From JANPBY01 sp963805505 (GTDB lineage: Bacteria > Actinomycetota > Actinomycetes > DATJPE01), in assembly GCA_963805505.1 (NCBI GenBank), contig CAWDUP010000007.1, positions 620,001 to 684,000 on the forward strand: a stretch of DNA of 64,000 nt, read 5' to 3'. The notes beneath the pieces are model-generated. The model had not been told where the DNA came from, did no database searches, and was given only the letters and a program-made list of their open reading frames with translations. A program made the position numbers and the translations under genes. Below, one piece after another: positions 25,467 through 37,835 of this stretch (positions within the stretch are counted from its first letter, which is position 1; each line of letters starts with the position of its first letter).

Positions 25467-26784
25467 CGAGGCTCACCTGCCTTGCCGTCCGGAAGCGAGC
25501 GGTGACTGCGGCTCCGTGCGCGGGCAGATCCTCGGCGTTGGCCAGCGCCACGACTTGGTCATGGGCCTCCTGCAGCGCCGCCTGGTCGTAGGACACCACA
25601 TGGATGCCCCGCAGGAAGGTCTGCACCGACAGTCCGCTGCTATGACAGGCACAGCCGCCCGTAGGTAACACGTGGTTGGAGCCGGCCAGGTAGTCCCCCA
25701 GGGAAACCGGCGACCAGGGTCCGACGAAGACCGCTCCAGCGTTGATCACTCGCGCGGCGACCGACACCGCGTCAAGGGTCTGGATCTCGAGATGCTCCGC
25801 GGCGTAGGCGTTCACCACCCGAAGGCCGGCATCGATGTCATCAACCAGCACCACCGCGGACTGCTGCCCGCTCAGAGCAGCGGCGATCCGCTCGACATGC
25901 TTGGTCGTCGCCACCTGGCGCGCCAGCTCGGCTTCGACAGCCGACATCAGGTCGTCGCTGTCGGTGACGAGCACCGCAGCAGCCAGCACGTCATGCTCGG
26001 CCTGACTGATCAGGTCGGCTGCCACGTGAACCGGATCGGCGCTGCGGTCGGCGAGGATCGCGATCTCGGTCGGGCCGGCCTCGGCGTCGATCCCGATACG
26101 GCCCTTGAGGTGGCGTTTCGCGGCCGCGACATACACATTGCCCGGCCCCGTGACCATGGCGGTCGGGCGACACGAACCGGCGCCGTAGGCGAACATGGCG
26201 ATGGCTTGCGCTCCGCCGGCGGCATAGACCTCGTCGATCCCCAACAGTGCGCAGGCGGCCAGGATCGTGGGGTGCGGGAGGCCGGCGTGATCGCGCTGCG
26301 GCGGCGAGGCCACCGCCAGCGAGCCGACACCAGCCGCCTGTGCCGGGACGACGTTCATGACCACGCTGCTGGGGTAGACCGCCACCCCGCCGGGGACGTA
26401 GAGCCCGACTCGCTCAACCGGAACCCAACGCTCCGTGACCTCTCCGCCCGCAACGACCTGCGTCGTCGTGTCGACCCGCCGCTGGTCGGCGTGGACCGAC
26501 CGGGTCCGATCGATGGCCTGCTCCAGGGCGAAGCGCACCTGAGTGTCTAGACCGCCCAGGGCAGTGGCCATGGTGGACTCGGGAACGCGAAGCCTCGGCG
26601 GCCGTACGCCATCGAAACGTTCACCGTGGTCCAGCACTGCCTCCTCGCCGCGATCACGCACATCTGCGCAGATCGGCCGGACGACGTCCAGGGCCGCCTC
26701 GACGTCGAGGATGGCCCGAGGCACGGTGGAGCGAAGGTCGAGGACGTCGAGGTCAGCTCCGCGGAGGTCGATTCGCCGGATCAC
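25456..26784 (-). CDS. hisD: Histidinol dehydrogenase
   Basis: HisD oxidises histidinol to histidine in two NAD-dependent steps; 442 aa. Recognisable stretches: MNVVPAQAAGV, GPGNVYVAAAKR, GPTEIAILAD, DLISQAEHD and AEHLEI, which include zinc ligands. Two GTG codons are adjacent; I chose the second because it gives MIRRIDLRG, the usual HisD opening. That GTG also lies 7 nt after the TAGACT box. The start is only 22 bp from the divergent LON-domain start. Confidence 0.95.
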   Translation of the reverse strand: MIRRIDLRGADLDVLDLRSTVPRAILDVEAALDVVRPICADVRDRGEEAVLDHGERFDGVRPPRLRVPESTMATALGGLDTQVRFALEQAIDRTRSVHADQRRVDTTTQVVAGGEVTERWVPVERVGLYVPGGVAVYPSSVVMNVVPAQAAGVGSLAVASPPQRDHAGLPHPTILAACALLGIDEVYAAGGAQAIAMFAYGAGSCRPTAMVTGPGNVYVAAAKRHLKGRIGIDAEAGPTEIAILADRSADPVHVAADLISQAEHDVLAAAVLVTDSDDLMSAVEAELARQVATTKHVERIAAALSGQQSAVVLVDDIDAGLRVVNAYAAEHLEIQTLDAVSVAARVINAGAVFVGPWSPVSLGDYLAGSNHVLPTGGCACHSSGLSVQTFLRGIHVVSYDQAALQEAHDQVVALANAEDLPAHGAAVTARFRTARQVSLGES

Positions 26785-26791
26785 CACAGAA

Positions 26792-26797
26792 GTCTAG
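26792..26797 (-). promoter_or_regulatory. Leaderless -10 box for hisD
   Basis: TAGACT on the minus strand, 7 nt (TTCTGTG), then GTG at 26784. It shares the CTAG at 26794-26797 with the opposing -10 box of the LON-domain gene. Confidence 0.6.
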
Positions 26798-26800
26798 GCT
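26795..26800 (+). promoter_or_regulatory. Leaderless -10 box for the LON-domain gene
   Basis: TAGGCT, spacer GCGGGC (6 nt), GTG at 26807. It overlaps the hisD -10 box on the other strand. Confidence 0.6.
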
Positions 26801-26806
26801 GCGGGC

Positions 26807-27475
26807 GTGACCGATCGGATTCCGCTGTTCCCGCTCGGCACCGTGCTCTTTCCGGGGCTCCTGCTCCCCCTCCACATCTTCGAAGAGCGATACCGCACGT
26901 TGATTGCCACCCTGCTTGCACAGCCCGAAGCGGAGAACAAGTTCTTCGGCGTCGTCGCCATCCGGGAGGGACGCGAGGTCGGCGCCGAAGGCGTCCACGC
27001 GCTGTACGACATCGGGTGCACGGCGGAACTGCGAGGCGTGGAGCGCCATCCCGACGGCCGATTCGACGTCGTCACCACCGGTGTCCACCGGTTCCGGGTC
27101 CTCGGCTTGGAGGACTCCCTCCCTTACCTTCAAGCTGACGTGGAGTGGCTCGACGAGCCTCCGGGCGAAGACGTGAGCTTCGTCGCTCGCTCGGCCGGGG
27201 CCGCGTTCCTGTCCTACCGATCGGCGCTTCTCGCCACCCAGGGACAACAAGATGACGGCGGAGGACTCCCCGACGACCCACTCGTGCTGTCCTACCTGAT
27301 CGGCGCAGCCATGGTGTTGGACCTACCCGACAAGCAGGCCGTTCTGGCCGCGCCGACGACGGCTGACCGACTCCGTGAAGAGCTCACCTTGCTGCGCCGC
27401 GAGGATGCAGTACTACGAGCCCTACCGTCGCTGCCGGGCGTCGGCTACCCGCGCCAGCCCTACTCGTCCAACTGA
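26807..27475 (+). CDS. LON peptidase substrate-binding domain protein
   Basis: 222 aa, a stand-alone LON N-terminal (substrate-binding) domain without ATPase or protease. It begins IPLFPLGTVLFPGLLLPLHIFEERY, the typical PUA-like opening, and ends with a helical part. Such proteins are thought to bind misfolded protein or a partner; no activity is established. GTG start, leaderless. It precedes ybaK by 15 bp, likely one unit. Confidence 0.87.
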   Translation: MTDRIPLFPLGTVLFPGLLLPLHIFEERYRTLIATLLAQPEAENKFFGVVAIREGREVGAEGVHALYDIGCTAELRGVERHPDGRFDVVTTGVHRFRVLGLEDSLPYLQADVEWLDEPPGEDVSFVARSAGAAFLSYRSALLATQGQQDDGGGLPDDPLVLSYLIGAAMVLDLPDKQAVLAAPTTADRLREELTLLRREDAVLRALPSLPGVGYPRQPYSSN

Positions 27476-27490
27476 CGAGGACACCCCCAG

Positions 27491-27988
27491 ATGCCGGCCA
27501 AGCCACATCGCTCGGGCGGAACACCGGCGACCCAGGCCCTGACTGCCGCCGGACTTGCCTTCGTCCCGCACGTCTACGTGCACCAGGACACGACCGAGTC
27601 CTACGGGTTGGAGGCGGCGAGCGCGTTGGGCGTCGAGCCTTCGCGCGTCTTCAAGACACTCGTGGCGGCGGTCGATCGGCGACTCACCGTCGCGGTCGTT
27701 CCGGTCGATGGTCAGCTCGACCTCAAGGCGCTGGCCTCCGCCTGCGGGGCGAAACGCGCCGAACTGGCCGAGCCGAGCGCCGCGGAGAGGAGCAGTGGCT
27801 ACGTCCTGGGAGGCATCAGCCCGATCGGTCAGCGCAAGGTCCTGCCGACGGTTGTCGACGACTCCGCGCTCGGCTTCGCCACGGTGTACGTCTCGGGTGG
27901 TCGCCGCGGCTTCGACGTCGAGCTGGCCCCGGCTGACCTTGTCGCAGTCACAGACGCGACAGTCGCGCCGATCCGCCGACGGGGGTGA
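27491..27988 (+). CDS. ybaK: Cys-tRNA(Pro)/Cys-tRNA(Cys) deacylase
   Basis: 165 aa YbaK-type editing protein that frees mischarged cysteine from tRNA(Pro). Visible motifs: VFKTLVAAVD with the catalytic lysine, VPVDGQLDLKALA, and GGISPIGQRKVLPTVVD. Length is normal. It lies directly after the LON-domain gene and converges on the PLP-enzyme gene. Confidence 0.92.
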   Translation: MPAKPHRSGGTPATQALTAAGLAFVPHVYVHQDTTESYGLEAASALGVEPSRVFKTLVAAVDRRLTVAVVPVDGQLDLKALASACGAKRAELAEPSAAERSSGYVLGGISPIGQRKVLPTVVDDSALGFATVYVSGGRRGFDVELAPADLVAVTDATVAPIRRRG

Positions 27989-28015
27989 TTCGGATAGAGG
28001 TCGTTGGGGTCCGAG

Positions 28016-28055
28016 CTTCGTGAACTCAGAGGTTCGTGAACTCAGAGGTTCGTGA
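28016..28055. repeat. 16-bp tandem repeat across a stop codon
   Basis: Two full units (28016-28031 and gttcgtgaactcagag at 28032-28047) plus a partial third. The TGA stop of the PLP-enzyme gene (28042-28044) is inside the second unit, and the repeat fills the gap to ybaK. Confidence 0.85.
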
Positions 28056-29241
28056 GTGCCAGCAGAAGCCGGTTGACGTCCTCGGTCGAGGTGTAGTGCT
28101 CGATGCTGGCGCGGACGGCGCTGCCTGACTCGCGGATACCCAGTGCTGCCGTGACCTCCCACGCGTAGTTGTGGCCGGACCAGACATTGACCTCCTGCTT
28201 GGCCAGAGCCTCGGCGACCTGGTCGGGGCTGTACCCGTCGACGGTGAGGTAGACCGTCGACGTGCGGTGCGCGGCCCGGCCGTACACCGTGATCCGCGCA
28301 TCCGCATCGAGCGCCGCCAGCGTCGTGCTCAGCAGTTCCTGCTCGTGCTGCTCGGCCGCAGCAAGCGAGGCCACCAGGCGCTCGCGTCGAGAGCCGCTCG
28401 CCTCGTCGTCCAACCCCGACAGGTGATCCACCGCCGCGCGCACGCCTGCAAAATTGTGGAACGAGGGAGTCCCCCATTCGAAGCGCTCGGGAATCGCATT
28501 CGACGACGAGGCGAGCTTGTCGGGGTGCAGTTCCTCGAGCAGGTCCGGAGCCGCGATGAGGCAGCCAACATGCGGTCCGACCCATTTGTAAGCGCTGGTG
28601 ACGTAGTAGTCGCAGCCGTACGCCTGGATGTCGGTGACGCCGTGCGCCGTCGAGTGCACTCCGTCCACGTACGACGATGCCCCTCGGCTGCGAGCGATGT
28701 CCGTGATCGCACGCACGTCCGGGCGGGTTCCCAGCACATTGCTCCCCGCCGACACCGCGACCAGTCTGGTGCGCTCGTCGACGAGCCGGTCATACTGCTC
28801 GACCGGCAGCTCCCCGGTCTCGACGTCGACCTCAGCCCAACGAACATCGACGCCGCAACGGGCCGCGATCTGCACCCACGGTCGTACGTTGGCGTCATGG
28901 TCCAGCCTGGAGACAACGATGTTGTCGCCGGAGGCCCAGCCGTCGGCGAACGTACGGGCGAAGCGGTAGGTGAGGGTCGTCATGTTCGGACCCAGCACCA
29001 CACCTCGTGGGTCACCGTTGACCAGGTCGGCGACGGCCTCACGCGCCGACCAGGTGAGGTCATCGGCTCGTCGGCTGGCCCCAAACGCTCCCCCGGCGTT
29101 GCTCGTGCCTGCTCGATACGCCGCAGCGATCGCCTCGATGACCTCATGCGGTGACTGCGTCCCCGCGGCGCCATCGAGAAAGGCAAACGGTCCGGACAGG
29201 GCTGGGTAGTCGGCACGGATCCGCTTCAGGTCATAGGTCAC
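28042..29241 (-). CDS. Cysteine desulfurase-like class V PLP enzyme
   Basis: 399 aa, fold type I aminotransferase class V, closest in style to the TIGR01976 'cysteine desulfurase-like' group. The PLP lysine is Lys219 in DYYVTSAYKW, and VDGVHSTAHG is the PLP-aspartate region. Where true desulfurases have a cysteine loop, this has NVWSGHNYAWE and no cysteine, so desulfurase activity is doubtful. GTG start 7 nt after TACGGT. It overlaps the end of the DUF2567-like gene by 11 bp. Confidence 0.85.
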   Translation of the reverse strand: MTYDLKRIRADYPALSGPFAFLDGAAGTQSPHEVIEAIAAAYRAGTSNAGGAFGASRRADDLTWSAREAVADLVNGDPRGVVLGPNMTTLTYRFARTFADGWASGDNIVVSRLDHDANVRPWVQIAARCGVDVRWAEVDVETGELPVEQYDRLVDERTRLVAVSAGSNVLGTRPDVRAITDIARSRGASSYVDGVHSTAHGVTDIQAYGCDYYVTSAYKWVGPHVGCLIAAPDLLEELHPDKLASSSNAIPERFEWGTPSFHNFAGVRAAVDHLSGLDDEASGSRRERLVASLAAAEQHEQELLSTTLAALDADARITVYGRAAHRTSTVYLTVDGYSPDQVAEALAKQEVNVWSGHNYAWEVTAALGIRESGSAVRASIEHYTSTEDVNRLLLALTNL

Positions 29242-29854
29242 GCGCAGCACCGTAGCCAACATCGTCGACGTCGGGTGGTCGGGGACTGGAGCCGGCTGCC
29301 GCCGGCGAGTCCGAGGGCGGATCAAAGGCAGGGCCCAAGCCAGGACCATCGGCGGGGGAAGCCAACTCCGGCGTCAGCTGATCGGTTCGCAGCACCAGCA
29401 CATCGAAGATCAGCCAGATCGCCACCGCGACGCCGGCCTCAAGGAGCAGCACCGACCATGCGCGGATCTCCAGCGGCCCCTGACTCAACGCTCCAACCGG
29501 GCCGTCGTAGGGATCGGAGCGCCCCAAGATCATGCCCACCGCTGCCGTGGTGACTGCCCCCGCCAAGCCCCCAACCATCAGACCGAGCAGTCCCGCCAAG
29601 GGCTGGCGGGAGCAACGGACCCAGACGGCGACTCCCGCGGCGAGCCCGATGATCACCGTGAGCACCGCAAACCACCCGTCCGCAGCGATGTACTGCTGAG
29701 GTTGAGCCGACAAGAAGTACAGGCCGTCGGTCTCGATCCGATAACCCGGCTGGGGGGCGATCCACCACCAGACAATGCCCGCGACTGCGCCAACGAGCCC
29801 GAGAGCCAAGACGACGGCGGCCGAGGTTCGCAGCGATGCTCGGGGGAAGCTCAC
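29231..29854 (-). CDS. DUF2567-like membrane protein
   Basis: 207 aa, four predicted membrane helices, with QQYIAADGWFAVLTVIIGL resembling the DUF2567 core, and a Pro/Ser-rich C-terminal tail. Function unknown. GTG start in a GTGA overlap with the amidohydrolase stop, so coupled to it. Family assignment is from memory of the motif and is moderate. Confidence 0.65.
   Translation of the reverse strand: MSFPRASLRTSAAVVLALGLVGAVAGIVWWWIAPQPGYRIETDGLYFLSAQPQQYIAADGWFAVLTVIIGLAAGVAVWVRCSRQPLAGLLGLMVGGLAGAVTTAAVGMILGRSDPYDGPVGALSQGPLEIRAWSVLLLEAGVAVAIWLIFDVLVLRTDQLTPELASPADGPGLGPAFDPPSDSPAAAGSSPRPPDVDDVGYGAARDL
29249..29254 (-). promoter_or_regulatory. Leaderless -10 box for the PLP-enzyme gene
   Basis: TACGGT on the minus strand, spacer GCTGCGC (7 nt), GTG at 29241. 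It lies inside the end of the DUF2567-like gene, so it would be an internal promoter. Confidence 0.4.
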
Positions 29855-30909
29855 TGCCTTGACGATCCGACAAGTCGCCCGCCGGCCACCACGGCGATCG
29901 GTTCGCGCCACGCACCCGGATCGTCGAGCGGGTCGGCGGAAAGCACGACGATCACGGTACGTGCACCCGCTCGCACCTCGACGTCGACCCGGCCAGCGAG
30001 GCCGGCCACCGAGCTAGCGTGGCGGGTGGCCGAGACGAAGGCCCCTTCGCGCCCGAGACCGCACCTCGCCAGCGCTTCGAGCTCGTCGACGCTGACACCC
30101 GGTGCCGTTCCCGCATTCCCGAGATCGGTGCCGTAGACGAGCGGCACCCCCGCCGCGATGAGATCACTCGCGTTGCCCAGACAATCCCGCCCGGAGCCCC
30201 CGACGGTCAGCGTGTGCAGGGTGGAGCAGACGGTGACCCCGGCGGCAACCATCCGCTCGACGAGCGACGCACCCAGTCGCTGCGTTGGCGTGTGCGCGAA
30301 CTCATCGACTCCCGCGTCCAGGGCGCGCTCCACCATCTCCACCGTGAGCGCATGGCAGGTGACCGCAAGACCGTGCTCATGGGCCGAGGCCACGACCGAT
30401 TGACAGGTCGAAGGATCGGGGACGGGCGCCTGCCCGGCCGGTTCGAGAGCGAGCTTGACCACGTCCACACCGGCGCGGGCCAGGCGGCGCACGGCCGCTC
30501 GAGCGGCGTCCGGGCCGGAGACCCCAAGTCCGAAGCCGTCAGCCCCCCAGCTTTGCGTGGGGTAGCCGCCCGGTGCGGTGATGATCTCGCCGGCGACTGC
30601 CACGAGCGGGTCGACGCTCGCCCGCCACCGTTTGGCCCGCTCGAGTGGAGCCCCCAGGTCACGAACCGCACCGACTCCGGCCGTCAGGGCGGCTGCCGGC
30701 GCACCGAAGGCGCAATGGACGTGGGTGTCCACTACCGCCGGACCGATCCAGGCTCCGTGGATCACCCGCCGTTCGGGCGGACCCGCGACGGGAGCCGCAG
30801 ATCGATCGACCTCGGTGATCCTGCCGCCTGGAGCAACCCGCACTACCCCGGGACCAGTGGCCGCTCGGCTTCCGCCCCAGACGAGGCCACGCAACTCGAT
30901 CAGGTCCAC
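29851..30909 (-). CDS. Metal-dependent amidohydrolase
   Basis: 352 aa TIM-barrel amidohydrolase. Ligands: DTHVH (about residues 61-65), a lysine or histidine region at VVKLALEP, CHALTVE, EFAHTPTQ, and the catalytic Asp in GTDLGN. Imidazolonepropionase-like or prolidase-like groups are the nearest guess; substrate unknown. Two adjacent GTG codons; I chose the second, 6 nt after TAGGGT. Confidence 0.83.
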   Translation of the reverse strand: MDLIELRGLVWGGSRAATGPGVVRVAPGGRITEVDRSAAPVAGPPERRVIHGAWIGPAVVDTHVHCAFGAPAAALTAGVGAVRDLGAPLERAKRWRASVDPLVAVAGEIITAPGGYPTQSWGADGFGLGVSGPDAARAAVRRLARAGVDVVKLALEPAGQAPVPDPSTCQSVVASAHEHGLAVTCHALTVEMVERALDAGVDEFAHTPTQRLGASLVERMVAAGVTVCSTLHTLTVGGSGRDCLGNASDLIAAGVPLVYGTDLGNAGTAPGVSVDELEALARCGLGREGAFVSATRHASSVAGLAGRVDVEVRAGARTVIVVLSADPLDDPGAWREPIAVVAGGRLVGSSRQ

Positions 30910-30915
30910 CACCCG

Positions 30916-30921
30916 ACCCTA
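30916..30921 (-). promoter_or_regulatory. Leaderless -10 box for the amidohydrolase gene
   Basis: TAGGGT on the minus strand, 6 nt (CGGGTG), GTG at 30909. Confidence 0.5.
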
Positions 30922-30982
30922 CTGAGGCCCGAGACCGCGTTCGACCCGCCAGATCCACGCTACCGGGCGGTCTCTGGCCGGC

Positions 30983-32545
30983 TCAGTCGGTGGTGATCCG
31001 CAGCGAGAAGGTTCCGACAGACCCCTCGTAGGTCACCGAGAAGCCGAGCGCCTTGAGCGGGGCGAGCATCGCTGTTTCCGGCCCGCCGGACGCAAGTGCG
31101 GCCTGCAGCGCGTCAAAGTCGACGAAGGCAACGACACCTGCTGAACCGGCGTTCTGGACCGTGGCACGGAACAACGCAGAGTCTCCGAGCCGACCGCCCT
31201 CAGCGATGGCCGCCGCCCAGGCTGGACTCGACGCCACCACGACGCCATCCGAGGTGGGGACCGTCGTCACTCGACCCGACATCACGCTCTTCCCCCGACC
31301 GACCCCGGCATCGACGAGCTGGGTCACCGCCTTGACCGTGTCCGGGCCACCGACCACGTGCAGACCAACGTCGGGCTGCCCGTCGGTCGGGGCATTCACC
31401 GCGAGCACAGTCTGCTCACCGAACAGCGTCGGCCAGCTGTCAGGGTCGCTCCACTTCCCAAGGCTGTCATCGAGACCAGAACCTCCGAGCATCCCTGGTG
31501 GCAACCCCGCGCGTCCCAGCTGTTTCATCGAGGAGGCGAAAGACTCCTTCAGCGCGCTGCCCACGTCTGAGCCGCCAATGGCGGCCACGGTCGAGTCCGG
31601 CAGATCCGCCACCGCGGAAACCCCGGCCGATCCGAGCGCCTGGGCCACCTCGCCCCGCCCTTGCACGGTGAGTGCCCCGTCATCGAAGCGCAAGACCGCC
31701 ACCGAGGATCCCTTCGCCTCGGTGAGGCCGGAGGTTGCAAAACCTCCGCCCAGAGCAGGCCCGAGGCCCTTCGTCAGCGTCGCGACCCCAGCGTTGTCGA
31801 CCCAGACGGTCGCAATTCCCGAGGGGAACGCCGCAACGTCTGAGGCGTAGGTCTCGTTGTCCGTCAGGTTGGCCGTGGCGCTGTCATCCGCGAGCTGCTG
31901 AGCCAGATCAGCCCCGCCGCTCGCGCCCAGCGGTGAGAGCGATGCCGCGACGACGACATAGCCGTCCCTGGCGGAGACGCTGGCCTGCGACCCGGACCCG
32001 GCGGCGGCGAGCAGCCGGGTGAGGCTGGAACCCGCGGCGGCCTCGTCGGTCGTCTGAAGAACCAGTTCGACTACTGGCGCACCCTTGGCGCCGGGGAGGA
32101 CCGCGACCGCATAGCGGTCGCCCAGCCACGGCTGGATGTCCTTGGCGTAGTCGATCTCACTGCCCTTGAACATCTTGCTCAGAATCGGGCCCAGGTTCCC
32201 GTCGGCCGAAAGCGTGTCCTGGAGCTGCGGGAACTTGCGCAAGAAGGCGAAGGCTTGCATCTTCTGCCCGGCGGACGGGTCCAGATCGAGTTCGGCATAG
32301 GCCACGGCGGCCTGAGGAACCAGGTCCTCCGGTTGGGTGCCTCCGCCCGAGAGGGCCGCCCCCACCGCGAAGGCGCCAGCGCCAGCGGCCAGGACGAGAG
32401 CGGCAGCGCCGCCGACGACGAATGCCCGACCGCGCTTGCTCCCGTTCGAGGCCGGCTGGCCGACGACGGTGGTTGCGGCTGAAGCGGGTCCGCTGGCCAA
32501 GACCTCAGTGGGTGAGCCCTCCGGCATGGTGACGTCCTCGTTCAC
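30983..32545 (-). CDS. DUF3352 membrane-anchored protein
   Basis: 520 aa: a cytoplasmic N-terminus of about 37 residues, one membrane helix (about residues 40-66) and a large extracytoplasmic domain of the DUF3352 kind with alternating strands. Conserved pieces include VPQAAVAYAELDLDPSAGQK and FLRKFPQLQD. Function unknown. GTG start with GGGGGA seven bases upstream. Confidence 0.8.
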   Translation of the reverse strand: MNEDVTMPEGSPTEVLASGPASAATTVVGQPASNGSKRGRAFVVGGAAALVLAAGAGAFAVGAALSGGGTQPEDLVPQAAVAYAELDLDPSAGQKMQAFAFLRKFPQLQDTLSADGNLGPILSKMFKGSEIDYAKDIQPWLGDRYAVAVLPGAKGAPVVELVLQTTDEAAAGSSLTRLLAAAGSGSQASVSARDGYVVVAASLSPLGASGGADLAQQLADDSATANLTDNETYASDVAAFPSGIATVWVDNAGVATLTKGLGPALGGGFATSGLTEAKGSSVAVLRFDDGALTVQGRGEVAQALGSAGVSAVADLPDSTVAAIGGSDVGSALKESFASSMKQLGRAGLPPGMLGGSGLDDSLGKWSDPDSWPTLFGEQTVLAVNAPTDGQPDVGLHVVGGPDTVKAVTQLVDAGVGRGKSVMSGRVTTVPTSDGVVVASSPAWAAAIAEGGRLGDSALFRATVQNAGSAGVVAFVDFDALQAALASGGPETAMLAPLKALGFSVTYEGSVGTFSLRITTD

Positions 32546-32626
32546 GTTCGTTTCCCCCTCAGCGGCGCGCAGCGCCGGTCCGGTCCAAGGACCAGTATCG
32601 GCCCTTGAACGCGTTCGGTGAAGCGG

Positions 32627-36175
<3,549 letters not shown>

Positions 36176-36269
36176 CTGCCTCACCCTCCTCGCCCACGAC
36201 ACCGCTCACCGCAGCAGGCGAGCGCCTCCCGGTGGGTGCCTGACCGGGGGAAGTCGGCCGACCCGGTCG

Positions 36270-36275
36270 AGACTA
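36270..36275 (-). promoter_or_regulatory. Candidate dnaE -10 box
   Basis: TAGTCT on the minus strand about 95 nt before the dnaE start; no clear -35. Confidence 0.35.
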
Positions 36276-36364
36276 GCCGGGTGCGGGGACGGTCCCGCAT
36301 CGCCCGGCGTGGCATCGGCGCGTCGCGTCCGCACCGCCCCGTCGCGTCGTGCTCGCAACGGCGA

Positions 36365-37213
36365 TCAGGGCGAAGCCAGGGCGCTGAGTTCGGCGTAGAC
36401 CTCGTCGGACAGCTCAACCTCTGCGGCGGCGACGTTCTCCTCGAGGTGGGCCACCGAACCGGTGCCGGGGATCGGCAGGAGCGCCGGGGAACGCCTCAGC
36501 AACCAGGCGAGTGCGAGCTGGGCCGGTGAGTGGCCGGTGCGGCTCGCCAGCTCGTCCAGCGGGCCGCCTGGCCGCGCGACCCGTCCGCTGGCGATGGGGA
36601 ACCATGGGATGAAACCGACTCCGGTCCGCTCGCTGTGCTCCAGCAGAGTCTCGCTTTGGCGATTCCCGACGTTGTAGAGGTTCTGCACGCTCACGATCGG
36701 GGCAAGAGCCGAAGCGGCCTCGAGCTCGGCCACGCTCACCTCAGAGAGCCCGAGGTGAGCAATCTTTCCCTCGTCCTGCATGGCCTTCAGCTCACCCACC
36801 TGGTCGGCGAGGGGAACCTGCGGGTCGATGCGGTGAAGCTGATAGAGGTCGATTCGCTCGACGTCCAACCGACGCAACGACATCTCAACGCATTGCCGCA
36901 GATACTCCGGGCGGCCGACCTCCTTCCACGCGTCGGGACCTTGACGCGTAAAGCCACCCTTGGTGGCGATCACGAGTCCCGCGTAGGGGTGCAGCGCCTC
37001 GCGAATCAGGTCTTCGGAGACGAACGGACCGTAGGAGTCGGCGGTATCGATGAAGTTCACCCCCAGCTCTACGGCACGCCGAAGGACGCTGACGGCGGTC
37101 GCCGGGTCGGCAGGGGGGCCCCAGATGCCCGGCCCGGTGATCCGCATCGCCCCAAAGCCCAGCCGGGTCACCGGGAGGTCACCTAGCAAGAAGGTGCCGC
37201 TAGCGGCCGCCAT
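36365..37213 (-). CDS. Aldo/keto reductase
   Basis: 282 aa NADPH-dependent reductase. Catalytic tetrad visible: Asp and Tyr in FIDTADSYG, Lys in VIATKGG, His in LHRIDP. The C-terminal cofactor site IPGTGSVAHLEENVAA is intact. Physiological substrate unknown. An ATG 21 codons further upstream (37276) is possible; I chose the ATG that begins MAAASGTFLLGD, nearer the family's usual start. Confidence 0.9.
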   Translation of the reverse strand: MAAASGTFLLGDLPVTRLGFGAMRITGPGIWGPPADPATAVSVLRRAVELGVNFIDTADSYGPFVSEDLIREALHPYAGLVIATKGGFTRQGPDAWKEVGRPEYLRQCVEMSLRRLDVERIDLYQLHRIDPQVPLADQVGELKAMQDEGKIAHLGLSEVSVAELEAASALAPIVSVQNLYNVGNRQSETLLEHSERTGVGFIPWFPIASGRVARPGGPLDELASRTGHSPAQLALAWLLRRSPALLPIPGTGSVAHLEENVAAAEVELSDEVYAELSALASP

Positions 37214-37322
37214 GGGCGAGGAGTTGCTCGATGCACCAGTCACCAACTGAGTCAAGCACGCCCTGGCCGAGGGCATTCACTGGCCCGGGGAGCCAGCCTG
37301 GTCGCCCGCGGCCACGGTCCGG

Positions 37323-37808
37323 CTAGGGCAGCTGGTGCCACATGTGCCGGTGGGGCAGCCCAGCGTCGTCGAACTCGGCGCCGTACGCCTCGTAGCCAAG
37401 GACCTCGTAGAACGGCACCGCAGGTGTCTGCGCCGCGAGATAGACGCAGGACACGCCGACCAGCGCGGCCCGCTGTTCCAGCGCGCGCACGAGCCTGGTC
37501 CCCAGACCACCACCACGGTCGGAACGCAGGACGGCCAGCCTCCCCAGATGACCGACAGGTCCGAGATCAGGGTCGAGCCCGGCGAACCCGGCCGCCTCCA
37601 CGAGCAGCCTGCCGGTGCCGATGACCAGCTCCCCCATACGCGCCACGGCATGATCGGCGACCCGATCGTGCTCATCGCGCTCGAGCTCCACAGGTACGCG
37701 CTGCTCCACCACGAAGACCTGGTGTCTCACGAAGTACGCCGCCGCCACCAGGGCTGGCGCTTGGGCTTCCTGAAGCACCTGCAGCTCGACCTCGGCGGGC
37801 TGCGTCAC
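37323..37808 (-). CDS. GNAT-family acetyltransferase
   Basis: 161 aa. Acetyl-CoA site at LAVLRSDRGGGLGTRLVRALEQRA (about residues 90-113), with a C-terminal PAVPFYEVLGYEAYG. It resembles the ElaA/YjcF-like branch. Substrate unknown. GTG start 27 bp after rluD. Confidence 0.88.
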   Translation of the reverse strand: MTQPAEVELQVLQEAQAPALVAAAYFVRHQVFVVEQRVPVELERDEHDRVADHAVARMGELVIGTGRLLVEAAGFAGLDPDLGPVGHLGRLAVLRSDRGGGLGTRLVRALEQRAALVGVSCVYLAAQTPAVPFYEVLGYEAYGAEFDDAGLPHRHMWHQLP

Positions 37809-37835
37809 CGCGCGGTCACCGTGAGACGGACGACA

